NCBI GenBank assembly: GCA_046295215.1
Contig: JBKBNP010000012.1
Span: 1 to 64,000 of the forward strand
DNA length: 64,000 bases
Direction of reading: 5' to 3'
Origin: Szabonella sp046295215
Lineage (GTDB): Bacteria > Pseudomonadota > Alphaproteobacteria > Rhodobacterales > Rhodobacteraceae
Positions 26,422 through 34,578 of this stretch are shown piece after piece. Below the pieces are notes generated by a model. It worked only from the letters and a program-made list of their open reading frames with translations. It made no database searches and had not been told where the DNA came from. How positions within the stretch are numbered: position 1 is the stretch's first letter; every line of letters starts with the position of its first letter. The position numbers and the translations under genes were made by a program.

Positions 26422-27204
26422 ATGAAGGGTCGGGACAGTCATTATTCGGTCCGTCTGGCCCGGGACGCACGCGACCTGCGGGCCGCGCAGCGGCTGCGCT
26501 ACCGCGTCTTTGTCGAGGAACTGGGCGGCGACGGGGCGCTGGTCGATCACGAAAACCGGTTGGAGCGGGACGCATTCGACGAGATCGTGGACCACCTGAT
26601 CCTTGTCGACAGGCGGTGTGATCCGGAAGCGCTGGAGGATGTGGTGGGGGTCTACCGGCTGCTGCCGGGCGCGCGGCTGGCACCGGGGGAGCGGTTCTAC
26701 AGCGAAAGCGAGTTCGATCTGACCGCGCTGCGGGCGTCGGGGCGGCCGCTTCTGGAACTCGGGCGGTCCTGTGTCGAAGCCGATCACCGGGGCGGCACGG
26801 CGATGGTGCATCTGTGGAACGGGCTGGCGGAGTATGTGCTGTCGCGCGGCATCGAGATCCTGTTCGGGGTGGCGAGTTTCCATGGCACGGATCTGGCGGC
26901 ACTGGCGCAGCCGCTGTCCTTCCTGCATCACAACCACCGCTCTCCCGAGACGCTGCGGGTGCGGGCCATCGGGCCCTCGGCGGTGGACATGGCGATGCTG
27001 CCGCCCGACAAGGTTGACCGCAAGACCGCGATGCTGGGCACGCCGGCGCTGATAAAGGGCTATCTGCGGCTGGGGGGGCATGTCGGGGAGGGGGCCTTTG
27101 TCGACCATGCCTTCAACACCACCGATGTCTGTCTGGTGATGGACACGGCCCGCATGTCCGAGCGGCATCGCGATTTCTACACGCGCAAGGCCGCATCGAA
27201 ATGA
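26422..27204 (+). CDS. olsB: L-ornithine N(alpha)-acyltransferase OlsB
   Basis: A 260-residue GNAT-fold acyltransferase that transfers 3-hydroxyacyl chains from acyl-ACP to ornithine, the first step of ornithine-lipid synthesis. Conserved parts are LRYRVFVEELG, FDEIVDHLILVD, VVGVYRLLPG, ELGRSCVEADHRGGTAM and LFGVASFHGTD. The start at 26422 has GGGGGCGG; an open stretch upstream is not homologous. The stop overlaps olsA by 4 bases, so lyso-lipid is made and consumed by coupled genes. The 171-bp gap before it (26251-26421) holds a possible promoter (TTGCAT at 26323, TAGAAC at 26346, 17-base spacer), but its -35 matches consensus only partly. Confidence 0.93.
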   Translation: MKGRDSHYSVRLARDARDLRAAQRLRYRVFVEELGGDGALVDHENRLERDAFDEIVDHLILVDRRCDPEALEDVVGVYRLLPGARLAPGERFYSESEFDLTALRASGRPLLELGRSCVEADHRGGTAMVHLWNGLAEYVLSRGIEILFGVASFHGTDLAALAQPLSFLHHNHRSPETLRVRAIGPSAVDMAMLPPDKVDRKTAMLGTPALIKGYLRLGGHVGEGAFVDHAFNTTDVCLVMDTARMSERHRDFYTRKAASK

Positions 27205-28007
27205 CGGACTGGCGCAGCGACCGGGTGGCGGTGCGGCGGCCCGGTCTTGTGGCACAGGGATTGGCGGCGCTGCGGTTCGGGACCTTCGGATTTGTCGTCT
27301 TTGGCGGGCTTGCGGTTCTCCTGCTGGTCCGGCTGGTCGAGGCGCCGCTGAACGGGGCGGTGCGGCCTTGGTCCCCCCATGTCACGCAGGCCGTGTGCCG
27401 GCTGTCATTGATCCTGCTGGGGTTGCGGCTGACGATGCGCGGCCGTCCGATGCGTGAACGCGGCGCATTGGTTGCCAATCATTCTTCATGGGTGGATATC
27501 TTCGTTCTCAATGCCTGCGACCGGGTCTGTTTCGTGTCCAAGGCCGAGGTGGCGTCCTGGCCGGGGATCGGCTGGCTGGCGCGGGCGACGGGGACGCTGT
27601 TCATCGCGCGCGATCCGGCACAGGCGAAGGTGCAGCAGGCGCAATTCGAGGCGCGGCTCCGGGCGGGGCACCGGCTCTTGTTCTTTCCCGAAGGCACCAG
27701 CACTGACAGTTTGCGCATCCTGCCCTTCAAGACCACGCTTTTTGCGGCCTTTTTCACGCATGGGATGGAGGCGATCATGCATATCCAGCCGGTAACGCTG
27801 CGCTATCACGCGCCCTTGGGCGAGGATGCACGGTTTTATGGCTGGTGGGGCGACATGGCGTTTGCGGGCCATCTGTGGCGACTGCTTGCCACGCCGAAGC
27901 GGGGGCGGGTGGAGGTGATCTTTCACGATCCCGTGGCGGTGGAGGATTTCGCGGGCCGCAAGCCGCTGGCGGCGCATCTGGAGTCGGTGGTGCGGCAGGC
28001 GGGGTGA
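27201..28007 (+). CDS. olsA: Lysophospholipid/lyso-ornithine lipid acyltransferase OlsA
   Basis: A 268-residue PlsC-family acyltransferase that converts lyso-ornithine lipid to ornithine lipid, and may also acylate lysophosphatidate. The catalytic NHSSWVD (HX4D) motif is at about 93-99; FPEGTSTDS and an arginine-rich substrate site follow (TLRYHAPLGEDARFYGWWGD). A hydrophobic membrane-association segment is at 28-50. ATGA overlap with olsB. It is followed by a dispersed hairpin repeat at 28038-28098 and the convergent thiE-like gene. Confidence 0.9.
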   Translation: MTDWRSDRVAVRRPGLVAQGLAALRFGTFGFVVFGGLAVLLLVRLVEAPLNGAVRPWSPHVTQAVCRLSLILLGLRLTMRGRPMRERGALVANHSSWVDIFVLNACDRVCFVSKAEVASWPGIGWLARATGTLFIARDPAQAKVQQAQFEARLRAGHRLLFFPEGTSTDSLRILPFKTTLFAAFFTHGMEAIMHIQPVTLRYHAPLGEDARFYGWWGDMAFAGHLWRLLATPKRGRVEVIFHDPVAVEDFAGRKPLAAHLESVVRQAG

Positions 28008-28037
28008 TCCTGCGTCGCCTTGCTGGACCCCGAAGCA

Positions 28038-28098
28038 GGGGGGCGCTGCCCCCCGTCGCGGGCCGCGATTCCCCCCGGGATGTTTTTGGACAGAAAAA
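28038..28098 (+). repeat. Dispersed 3'-end hairpin element, copy 2
   Basis: Hairpin GGGGGG-CGCTG-CCCCCC (28038-28054) then CCCCCCGGGATGTTTTTGGA and CAGAAAAAG (to 28098). It starts 30 bp after the olsA stop, on olsA's coding strand, between convergent olsA and the thiE-like gene. The GGACAGAAAAAG tail is shared with copy 3. Confidence 0.75.
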
Positions 28099-28104
28099 GC
28101 GGTG

Positions 28105-28725
28105 TCAGCCGAGCGGGGCGACAAGGGTCCTGAGGGTGGCCAGCGCATCGTCCGCGCCCCAGATTTCCGGACCAAAGGCGAAGAAATCGGTGATCGGGGC
28201 GAAATCTGCGACAAGCGCGGGGGTGAGCGCGCCTTCGGCGACCACCGGCACCTCGATCATTTCGGACCACCATTCGAAGATGTCGCGCGCAGCACGGCTG
28301 CCATCGCCGAGCGCGCTTTCGCCGACCGGGCCGAAGGTGACATAATCGGCGCCGGCCTCGGCTGCTGTGATGCCGTCATGGCGCAAGGTGCCGCAAGAGG
28401 CGCCGATGATCGCCTCCGCGCCCATTTCCCCGCGCAGCTTGCGGATGTTGCGGCGCGTGTCGGTCAGATGCACGCCATCGAGCCCCAGCCGGTCGGCCAG
28501 CAGCGCATGGTTGTCCAGCACGATGGCCACGTCGCGGGCATGGGCAATCTCGCGCAGCATGTCGGCGGCGCGGCTGATCTCGGCTTCGTCGCGGGCGGCA
28601 AGGGACAGGCGCAGACAGGCGATTTCGACCGCGTCCAGAATAGATTTCAGCCGGTCGGGGAAGCTGTCGAGCGAGAAGGCGGGCGGGGTGACAAGATAGA
28701 TCTGCGGGCGTTCGGTATCGGCCAT
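28105..28725 (-). CDS. thiE: Thiamine phosphate synthase-like protein
   Basis: A 206-residue TIM-barrel protein. The phosphate- and pyrimidine-binding blocks are recognisable: DNHALLADRLGLDGVHLTDT, AIIGASCGTLRHDGITAAEA, GADYVTFGPV, and VVAEGALTPALVADFAPI. ThiE joins hydroxymethylpyrimidine pyrophosphate with thiazole phosphate. The usual T-x-T-K segment after FGP is replaced by GESALGDGSRA, and several charged active-site residues differ, so this may be one of the ThiE-like paralogues (TenI-like) common in Rhodobacteraceae rather than the true synthase. The start at 28725 has GAAGGA upstream. It is divergent from trmJ. Confidence 0.7.
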   Translation of the reverse strand: MADTERPQIYLVTPPAFSLDSFPDRLKSILDAVEIACLRLSLAARDEAEISRAADMLREIAHARDVAIVLDNHALLADRLGLDGVHLTDTRRNIRKLRGEMGAEAIIGASCGTLRHDGITAAEAGADYVTFGPVGESALGDGSRAARDIFEWWSEMIEVPVVAEGALTPALVADFAPITDFFAFGPEIWGADDALATLRTLVAPLG

Positions 28726-28855
28726 GGATGCGGTCCTTCGCTGCGGTGCTGCGCGGTCTAGCGCAGTTTGCGGGGCTTTGCCATTGGGCTTGTCGGGGCT
28801 GGCTTGCATGGGGGGGCCTGCCCGCGTATCAGGCGACAAAACCGTGAGAGGCCCG

Positions 28856-29614
28856 ATGCCCGACCCTGTTCCCTCCGATCCTGTGCCCCCCGTTTTCATC
28901 CTCGTGCGCCCGCAGATGGGCGAGAATATCGGGGCGGCGGCGCGTGCGATGCTGAATTTCGGGCTGGAGCGGCTGCGCGTCACCGATCCGCGCGATGGCT
29001 GGCCGAGCCCGAAGGCCGTGGCTATGGCGAGCGGGGCGGGGCGGCTGCTGGATCATGCCGGGCCGTTCCGCGACGTGGCCCATGCGATCAGTGATTGCGA
29101 TTATGTCTTTGCCACCACGGCGCGGGGGCGGGAGCTGACCAAGCCGATCCTGACGCCCGAAGCCGCGATGGCAGAGGCGCGCGCGCTGGCGGCGGCGGGC
29201 AAGCGGGTGGGGGTGCTGTTCGGCCCGGAACGCACGGGGCTGGAGAATGACGATGTGGCGCTGGCCAATGCCATCGTCTCGGTCCCGGTGAACCCGGAGT
29301 TTCCCAGCCTCAACCTTGCGCAATGCGTGCTGCTCATGGGGTATGAGTGGCGCAGGCAGGGCGTGCCGGTGGAGCCGCGCGTGATGGAACTGGCGCGCAC
29401 CGAGTTTGCAACAAGGATCGAGGTCGAAAAGCTGGGCGACCATTTCGAGGAGAAACTGGAGGCAGCGGGGTTCTTCTTTCCGCCGACAAAGGCCGCCGGG
29501 ATGCGGCTTGCCTTGCGCAACATGTGGGCGCGGCTGGGGCTGACCCGCGCCGAGGTGCAGACCTTTCACGGCATGCTGCGCCAGATCGCGCGGCATCTGA
29601 AATCAGGCGGATGA
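28856..29614 (+). CDS. trmJ: tRNA (cytidine/uridine-2'-O-)-methyltransferase TrmJ
   Basis: A 252-residue SPOUT-class methyltransferase that methylates the 2'-O of nucleotide 32 in tRNA anticodon loops with S-adenosylmethionine. Motif 1 is RPQMGENIGAAARAMLNFG, motif 2 is LFGPERTGLENDDVALAN, and motif 3, which forms the knot, is PSLNLAQCVLLMGYEW. Length agrees with E. coli TrmJ (246). The start ATG 28856 has GAGAGG upstream; the frame is open further upstream without homology. It is divergent from the thiE-like gene. Confidence 0.92.
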   Translation: MPDPVPSDPVPPVFILVRPQMGENIGAAARAMLNFGLERLRVTDPRDGWPSPKAVAMASGAGRLLDHAGPFRDVAHAISDCDYVFATTARGRELTKPILTPEAAMAEARALAAAGKRVGVLFGPERTGLENDDVALANAIVSVPVNPEFPSLNLAQCVLLMGYEWRRQGVPVEPRVMELARTEFATRIEVEKLGDHFEEKLEAAGFFFPPTKAAGMRLALRNMWARLGLTRAEVQTFHGMLRQIARHLKSGG

Positions 29615-29673
29615 AAGCGGACATTTGACGCGAGGCGGGCTGACGCGAGGCGGGCTGTGGCTCCGCCCGCCGG

Positions 29674-30501
29674 TCAGAACCCGAGCGAGATACGCCGCGT
29701 GACCCCGATGCGCAGGCTAAGCGCATCGTCGCGCCCCTGTTGCACGATGGGCGAGGCCTTGGCATCGTTCAGATAGCGGTCATAGCGGATTGCCCCGTCG
29801 ATGCCCCAGAGATCGTTGATCGCATAGGTGGCCCCAACCTCGATACCCGCGCTCAACGCACCGCCTTTGGCGCGGAAGGCGGGCAGGGCGGCGGAGGCCT
29901 CGCCCGGGGTCACGCCGAAATAGGTATTGGCATAATCGCTGCTGCCCATGAACAGGCGCGGACCTGCGCGCAGGGTCAGCCGGTCATTGGGACGCAGCAC
30001 GAGGTTTGCGCCAAGTTCGCCCACCCAGGCCTTGTGGCCGACCACGCCATAGCGGACATCGGCATAGGCCTCGAAATTGCGCTGCGTGTAACCAAGGCCG
30101 AGGCCGAGTTCCACCGCGGCCTTCACATCGTTGAGCCCGGCAAGTTCCGCATGGTCGGCGGCGGAGCGCTTGGCGATATAGCGGAAGGAACCCCGCGGCA
30201 CGAAGCCGTATTGCGGCGTCAGGGGATCGGGGCTGCCGAGCGTGGCCCCGCCCGGCAAGCGCAGGAATTCGAAGCTGAGCGCGAAATCGGGACCTGCCTT
30301 GAGGTCGCGTGACCCGAAATAGGCGGGGGCCGCGCCGACACCGCCGCGCAGCTTGAACGCAAGACCGGGGCGGGGGGCCGGGGCGGGCGCGGGGGCGTAG
30401 ACCACCGCATCGCTGGCCGTGGCAAGGCTTCCGGCAAGGGCGGGTTGGGAGGCGGCGACCATCAGGCTGGCGAGGGCAAGGGCGGACAACACGGGTTTCA
30501 T
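29674..30501 (-). CDS. MipA/OmpV family outer-membrane protein
   Basis: A 275-residue protein with a cleavable signal peptide (residues 1-23, ending ASQPALA) and the alternating strand pattern of an outer-membrane beta-barrel: GLAFKLRGGVGAAPAYFGSR, AAVELGLGLGYTQRNF, YADVRYGVVGHKAWVG, LRAGPRLFMGSSDY and the terminal strand LSLRIGVTRRISLGF, which ends in Phe as required for BAM-mediated insertion. MipA is an MltA-interacting scaffold in E. coli, and OmpV is an adhesin in Vibrio; the role here is unknown. ATG 30501 has AGGAG. It converges with trmJ and is divergent from the heme A synthase gene. Confidence 0.85.
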   Translation of the reverse strand: MKPVLSALALASLMVAASQPALAGSLATASDAVVYAPAPAPAPRPGLAFKLRGGVGAAPAYFGSRDLKAGPDFALSFEFLRLPGGATLGSPDPLTPQYGFVPRGSFRYIAKRSAADHAELAGLNDVKAAVELGLGLGYTQRNFEAYADVRYGVVGHKAWVGELGANLVLRPNDRLTLRAGPRLFMGSSDYANTYFGVTPGEASAALPAFRAKGGALSAGIEVGATYAINDLWGIDGAIRYDRYLNDAKASPIVQQGRDDALSLRIGVTRRISLGF

Positions 30502-30538
30502 CGGTTACTCCTGACGGTCGGGCACAGATATGCTCTAT

Positions 30539-30560
30539 GTCGCGTAGCGGATTTCGCGAC
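30539..30560. promoter_or_regulatory. Inverted repeat in the mipA / heme A synthase divergent region
   Basis: Perfect 6-bp arms GTCGCG and CGCGAC separated by 10 bases, 38 bp upstream of the mipA-like start. Possible operator or leader hairpin; with such short G/C-rich arms chance cannot be excluded. Confidence 0.3.
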
Positions 30561-30674
30561 GCGGGGCAATCGTCAGGGAACGCACGAGACCGTGAAACGG
30601 TTCCGTCCCGGTCGGCGGCGGCAAGGCGGCGCAGAGGTTGGCGTGGGTGCGGCATGTCGGCCTCGCGCGGGGTC

Positions 30675-30703
30675 TTGAAGCGGGTTTGTGCGCGTCCTAC
30701 TGT
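30675..30703 (+). promoter_or_regulatory. Possible promoter of the heme A synthase gene
   Basis: TTGAAG (30675-30680), a 17-base spacer and TACTGT (30698-30703), giving a start near 30710 and a short leader containing GGAGG before ATG 30728. Confidence 0.35.
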
Positions 30704-30727
30704 CCGGGCCGAGATGGAGGCGCTGAA

Positions 30728-31894
30728 ATGGCCGGCAAACGCAGCATTTTCGAAGAGGTCGCCACGACCGAAAAACCGGCTGCACCGCAGGGTGGGCTGA
30801 TCGCGCGCGGAACGGGCGGCGCGCGACAGGCGATCCGGGCCTGGCTTTTGCTGCTGTTCGCGCTGGTCGTGGTGATGATCGCCGTGGGGGGCATGACGCG
30901 ATTGACCGACAGCGGGCTTTCGATCACCGAATGGCGACCCGTCACCGGGGCCTTGCCGCCGCTGAGTGCGGAAGCCTGGGCCGTGGAATTCGAGAAATAC
31001 CGCCAGATCCCGCAATACCAGCTGGTGAACCGGGGCATGAGCCTTGAGGACTTCAAGGTCATCTACTGGTGGGAATGGGGGCACCGGCAATTGGGGCGGC
31101 TGATCGGGCTGGTCTGGGCTGTGGGGTTCTTCGGGTTTCTGCTGGCGCGGAAGATCCCGATGGGCTGGACCGGGCGGCTGGCGCTGCTGGGGGTTCTGGG
31201 CGGGCTTCAGGGGGCAATCGGCTGGTGGATGGTGGCCTCGGGGCTGACCGGGCAGATGGTCAGCGTGGCCTCCTACCGGCTGGCAACGCATCTGGGACTG
31301 GCCTTCGTGATCCTCGGGCTCATCGCGTGGTATTTCTTTCTGCTCGGACGCAGCGAGGCGGATCTGTTGCAGGCGCGGCGGGCGCGGGAGGCAAAGCTGT
31401 TCGGCATGTCCACCGGGCTGATGCATTTCGCCTTTCTGCAGATCCTGCTCGGCGCGCTGGTCGCAGGCATCGACGCGGGCCGCAGCTTTCCGACATGGCC
31501 CCTGATGAACGGGCAGTTCTTTCCGGCGGATGCCTTCTATGTGCCGGACGGGCAGGGCGGCAGCCTGCCGGTCTGGCATGCCTTCTTTGAAAATCCGGGG
31601 CTGGTGCAGTTCATCCACCGGATGTCGGGATACCTTCTGTTCGCCTTTGGTATCGTGGTCTGGCTGCGCGGGCGCAAATCACCGCATGGCACGACCCGGC
31701 GCGCGGCGGACTGGATGGCGGTGATGCTGTTCGGGCAGATGGTGCTGGGTATCGGCGCTGTGGTGACGGCGGCGCAATGGCATGTGGCGATCAGCCACCA
31801 ACTTGGGGCAGTGGCGCTGTTCGTGCTGATCCTGCGGCTGCGGCATCTGGCACTCTATCCCCGGCAGGGGTCAATCCGGGAAGGCAGGGCATGA
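30728..31894 (+). CDS. ctaA: Heme A synthase (COX15/CtaA)
   Basis: A 388-residue inner-membrane monooxygenase that oxidises the C8 methyl of heme O to make heme A for aa3-type cytochrome oxidase. About eight transmembrane helices. Family blocks are VGGMTRLTDSGLSITEWRPV, PLSAEAWAVEFEKYRQIPQY, the heme-ligand FKVIYWWEWGHRQLGR, ATHLGLAFVILG, and the second-half QFIHRMSGYLLF and ISHQLGAVALF with the paired histidines. It matches the long type-2 (mitochondrial-like) group. ATG 30728 has GGAGG. The stop overlaps the next gene by 4 bases (ATGA). Confidence 0.95.
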   Translation: MAGKRSIFEEVATTEKPAAPQGGLIARGTGGARQAIRAWLLLLFALVVVMIAVGGMTRLTDSGLSITEWRPVTGALPPLSAEAWAVEFEKYRQIPQYQLVNRGMSLEDFKVIYWWEWGHRQLGRLIGLVWAVGFFGFLLARKIPMGWTGRLALLGVLGGLQGAIGWWMVASGLTGQMVSVASYRLATHLGLAFVILGLIAWYFFLLGRSEADLLQARRAREAKLFGMSTGLMHFAFLQILLGALVAGIDAGRSFPTWPLMNGQFFPADAFYVPDGQGGSLPVWHAFFENPGLVQFIHRMSGYLLFAFGIVVWLRGRKSPHGTTRRAADWMAVMLFGQMVLGIGAVVTAAQWHVAISHQLGAVALFVLILRLRHLALYPRQGSIREGRA

Positions 31895-33375
31895 AACACC
31901 ACAATTCCGCCTATGACGAGATGATGGCCTTCCAGCGCCAGACCGAGGCGCTGGCGCAGATCGCGGGCCGTCTAGGCTGGGATCAGGAAACCGTGATGCC
32001 GCGCGGGGCGGCTGCACAGCGGGCCGAGGAAATGGCCGCCATCGAGGGCGTGCTGCATGCGCGCCGCACCGATGCGCGGCTGGCTGGCTGGCTGGAGGAG
32101 GTTCACCCGGTGGATGCGGTGGCGGTGGCGCAGGTGCGGCTGATCCGGCGCAGCCATGGCCGGGCCAGTCGCATCCCCTCGGATCTGGCGCAGGCACTGG
32201 CGCGGCTCACATCCGCCGCACAGGGCATCTGGGCCGAGGCGCGGGCGAATGACGATGTGAAGGCTTTCCTGCCCACCCTGCGCGAGGTGGTGGCGCTGAA
32301 ACGCGAGGAGGCCGCCTGTCTCGCCGATGGGCGCAGCCTTTATGACGCGCTCATCGACGATTACGAACCCGGTGCCACGGCGGCGAGCCTCGCGGCCATG
32401 TTCGATGCGTTGCGCCCGCGTCTGGTGGAGTTGCGCGGTGCTGCACTGGACAGCCCGCATCAGCCTGCCGATCTGCAAGGGTCTTTCGGCCAGGACGCGC
32501 AGATGCGGCTGGCGCATGATCTGGCCGCCGCCTTCGGTTACGATTTCACGCGCGGGCGGCTGGATCTGGCGGTGCATCCGTTCAGTTCGGGGTCCGGGTC
32601 GGATGCGCGGATCACGACGCGGGTGGTGGAGACGGATCCGTTCAACTGCCTCTATTCCACCATCCACGAGGTCGGCCATGCCTGTTATGAGCTGGGGATC
32701 GACCCCGACTATGCGCTGACGCCCTTGGGCGCAGGCGTGTCGATGGGCGTGCATGAAAGCCAGAGCCGGATCTATGAGAACCAGATCGGCCGCTCCCGCG
32801 CCTTCACCGGCTGGCTCTACACGCAGATGCGCGAACGCTTCGGCGATTTCGGCAGCGCGGATGCCGATGCGTTCTTTGGCACGGTGAACAAGCTGCGCGC
32901 AGGCTTCATCCGCACCGAAGCCGACGAGGTGCAATACAACCTGCATGTCATGCTGCGCTTTGATCTGGAACGCGCGCTGGTGTCGGGCGATCTGGGGGTG
33001 GATGATCTGGAAGCCGCCTGGAACGACCGGTTCAAGGCAGATTTCGGGCTGGAGGTGCTGCGCCCCTCGCTTGGCATGTTGCAGGATGTGCATTGGTCGG
33101 TGGGGCTCTTCGGCTATTTCCCGACCTACAGTCTGGGCAATCTCTATGCGGGCTGTCTGCACAAGGCCTTGCGCGCGGACCTGCCCGATCTGGATGCGGA
33201 CCTTGCGCGCGGCGACACTGCGCGCGCGACCGGCTGGCTGCGCGAGAAGGTGCAGCGCCATGGCGGGCTGATGGAGCCGCAGGATCTGATTGCGGCGGCC
33301 TGTGGCGAGCCCCCTTCGGCAGAGCCGCTGCTGGATTACATCGAGGCCAAGTTCGGCGCGATCTACCGGCTTTGA
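31891..33375 (+). CDS. M32 family metallocarboxypeptidase
   Basis: A 494-residue zinc carboxypeptidase of the Taq/Pfu family (M32), which removes C-terminal residues from peptides. The zinc motif HEVGH is at 259-263, the conserved HPF is at 229-231, HESQS at 288-292 gives the third ligand region, and a C-terminal IRTEADEVQYNLHVMLRF block follows. Length is right for the family (about 490-510). Its start overlaps the heme A synthase stop (ATGA), so it is co-translated, although no functional link to heme A is known. An MFS gene starts 13 bp downstream. Confidence 0.95.
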   Translation: MKHHNSAYDEMMAFQRQTEALAQIAGRLGWDQETVMPRGAAAQRAEEMAAIEGVLHARRTDARLAGWLEEVHPVDAVAVAQVRLIRRSHGRASRIPSDLAQALARLTSAAQGIWAEARANDDVKAFLPTLREVVALKREEAACLADGRSLYDALIDDYEPGATAASLAAMFDALRPRLVELRGAALDSPHQPADLQGSFGQDAQMRLAHDLAAAFGYDFTRGRLDLAVHPFSSGSGSDARITTRVVETDPFNCLYSTIHEVGHACYELGIDPDYALTPLGAGVSMGVHESQSRIYENQIGRSRAFTGWLYTQMRERFGDFGSADADAFFGTVNKLRAGFIRTEADEVQYNLHVMLRFDLERALVSGDLGVDDLEAAWNDRFKADFGLEVLRPSLGMLQDVHWSVGLFGYFPTYSLGNLYAGCLHKALRADLPDLDADLARGDTARATGWLREKVQRHGGLMEPQDLIAAACGEPPSAEPLLDYIEAKFGAIYRL

Positions 33376-33388
33376 GAGGAGTGCAACC

Positions 33389-34561
33389 GTGAAGGGGCGG
33401 GGTGCCACCGGGGTCTGGCTGCTGGCGGTCGGGCAGACGCTGGGCTATGCCTGCCTTTTCTACATCTTTGCCGCGCTGATCCTGTTCGTCGAGGCCGATC
33501 TGGGCTGGGACAAGCGGCTGCTGGCGGCGGGGCCGATGCTGGCGATCGGGGTGACGGCGGTGCTGTCGCCGCTGGCCGGGCGGCTGGTGGACCGGGGGAA
33601 GGGGCGCATCCTGCTGACGGCCGGGCCTTTGCTGGGCGCTGTGGCGCTGGCGGGGCTTGCAGCGGTGACGGTGCCCTGGGCCTGGCTTGCCGCCTGGGCC
33701 TGCATCGGTGTCGCGCAGGCGATGAGCCTTTATGACGTCTGTTTCGCCTATCTGGTGCGGCGCTACGGGGCAGAGGCGCGGCCACGCATCATCAAGGTGA
33801 CCCTGGTCGCGGGACTGGCCTCGACGCTGGCCTTTCCGGCGGGGGCGGCCCTGGGCGAAGTTTTCGGCTGGCGTGTTGCGGTCTTGGTGGCGGCCGGGGC
33901 CATGGCCTGTCTGACGCTGCCGCTGCACGGGTTCGGCACCTCCTGGATCCGGGCCGATACGGCGCTCGCCGATCAGCCCCGCGTGGTGGCCGCGGCCCCG
34001 GCGCCCATGCTGCGCAACCCGGCCTTTCTGGCGATTGCCGCCCTTCTGGTGCTGGCGGGGTTGAACCACTGGATGCTGATCGCCTTTCTGGTGCCCCTGC
34101 TGACCGGGCTGGGAATCGGGCTTTCCACCGCGATTCTGGCCGCCGCGCTGATCGGGCCGGCACAGACTCTGGGGCGGCTGTTCCTGATGACGGTGGAGGC
34201 GCGGATGGGCAACCGGGGCGCGCTGTGGCTGATGCTCGGCAGCATGATCGGGGCCTCGACCCTGTTGCTGGCAGTGGGGATGGCGCCACTGCTGGTCTTT
34301 GCCTTTGCGGCATTGCAAGGCTCGGCCATGGGGATCCTGACCATCCTGCGCCCGGCCCTTGTGGCCGAAACGCTGGGGCGCGCGCATTTCGGCGCGATCA
34401 ACGGCATGCTGTCAATCCCGGCGCTGGCGGCATCGGCCATGGCGCCGGTGCTGGCGGCAAGCCTGTTGCAGGGGTTCGGTCCCTATGGCCTTGTGACCAC
34501 CTGTTTTGCCCTGTCGCTGGCGACGCTGCTCGCCGCGCGCGCGATCCGGCCTGCCGCCTGA
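33389..34561 (+). CDS. MFS transporter
   Basis: A 390-residue major facilitator with 12 predicted transmembrane helices. The cytoplasmic loop after TM2 reads GRLVDRGKGRILL, fitting the family motif G-x-x-x-D-R-x-G-R. Loops are short and there is no large soluble domain. It resembles YfmO/arsenite- or sugar-export-like MFS in Rhodobacteraceae, but the substrate cannot be told. The start is a GTG at 33389 with AGGAG 8 bases upstream; earlier in-frame positions overlap the peptidase gene. It is in line after the peptidase (13-bp gap) and converges with the dehydrogenase gene with 17 bp between. Confidence 0.85.
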   Translation: MKGRGATGVWLLAVGQTLGYACLFYIFAALILFVEADLGWDKRLLAAGPMLAIGVTAVLSPLAGRLVDRGKGRILLTAGPLLGAVALAGLAAVTVPWAWLAAWACIGVAQAMSLYDVCFAYLVRRYGAEARPRIIKVTLVAGLASTLAFPAGAALGEVFGWRVAVLVAAGAMACLTLPLHGFGTSWIRADTALADQPRVVAAAPAPMLRNPAFLAIAALLVLAGLNHWMLIAFLVPLLTGLGIGLSTAILAAALIGPAQTLGRLFLMTVEARMGNRGALWLMLGSMIGASTLLLAVGMAPLLVFAFAALQGSAMGILTILRPALVAETLGRAHFGAINGMLSIPALAASAMAPVLAASLLQGFGPYGLVTTCFALSLATLLAARAIRPAA

Positions 34562-34578
34562 CGCCGGGTTCCTGACGC

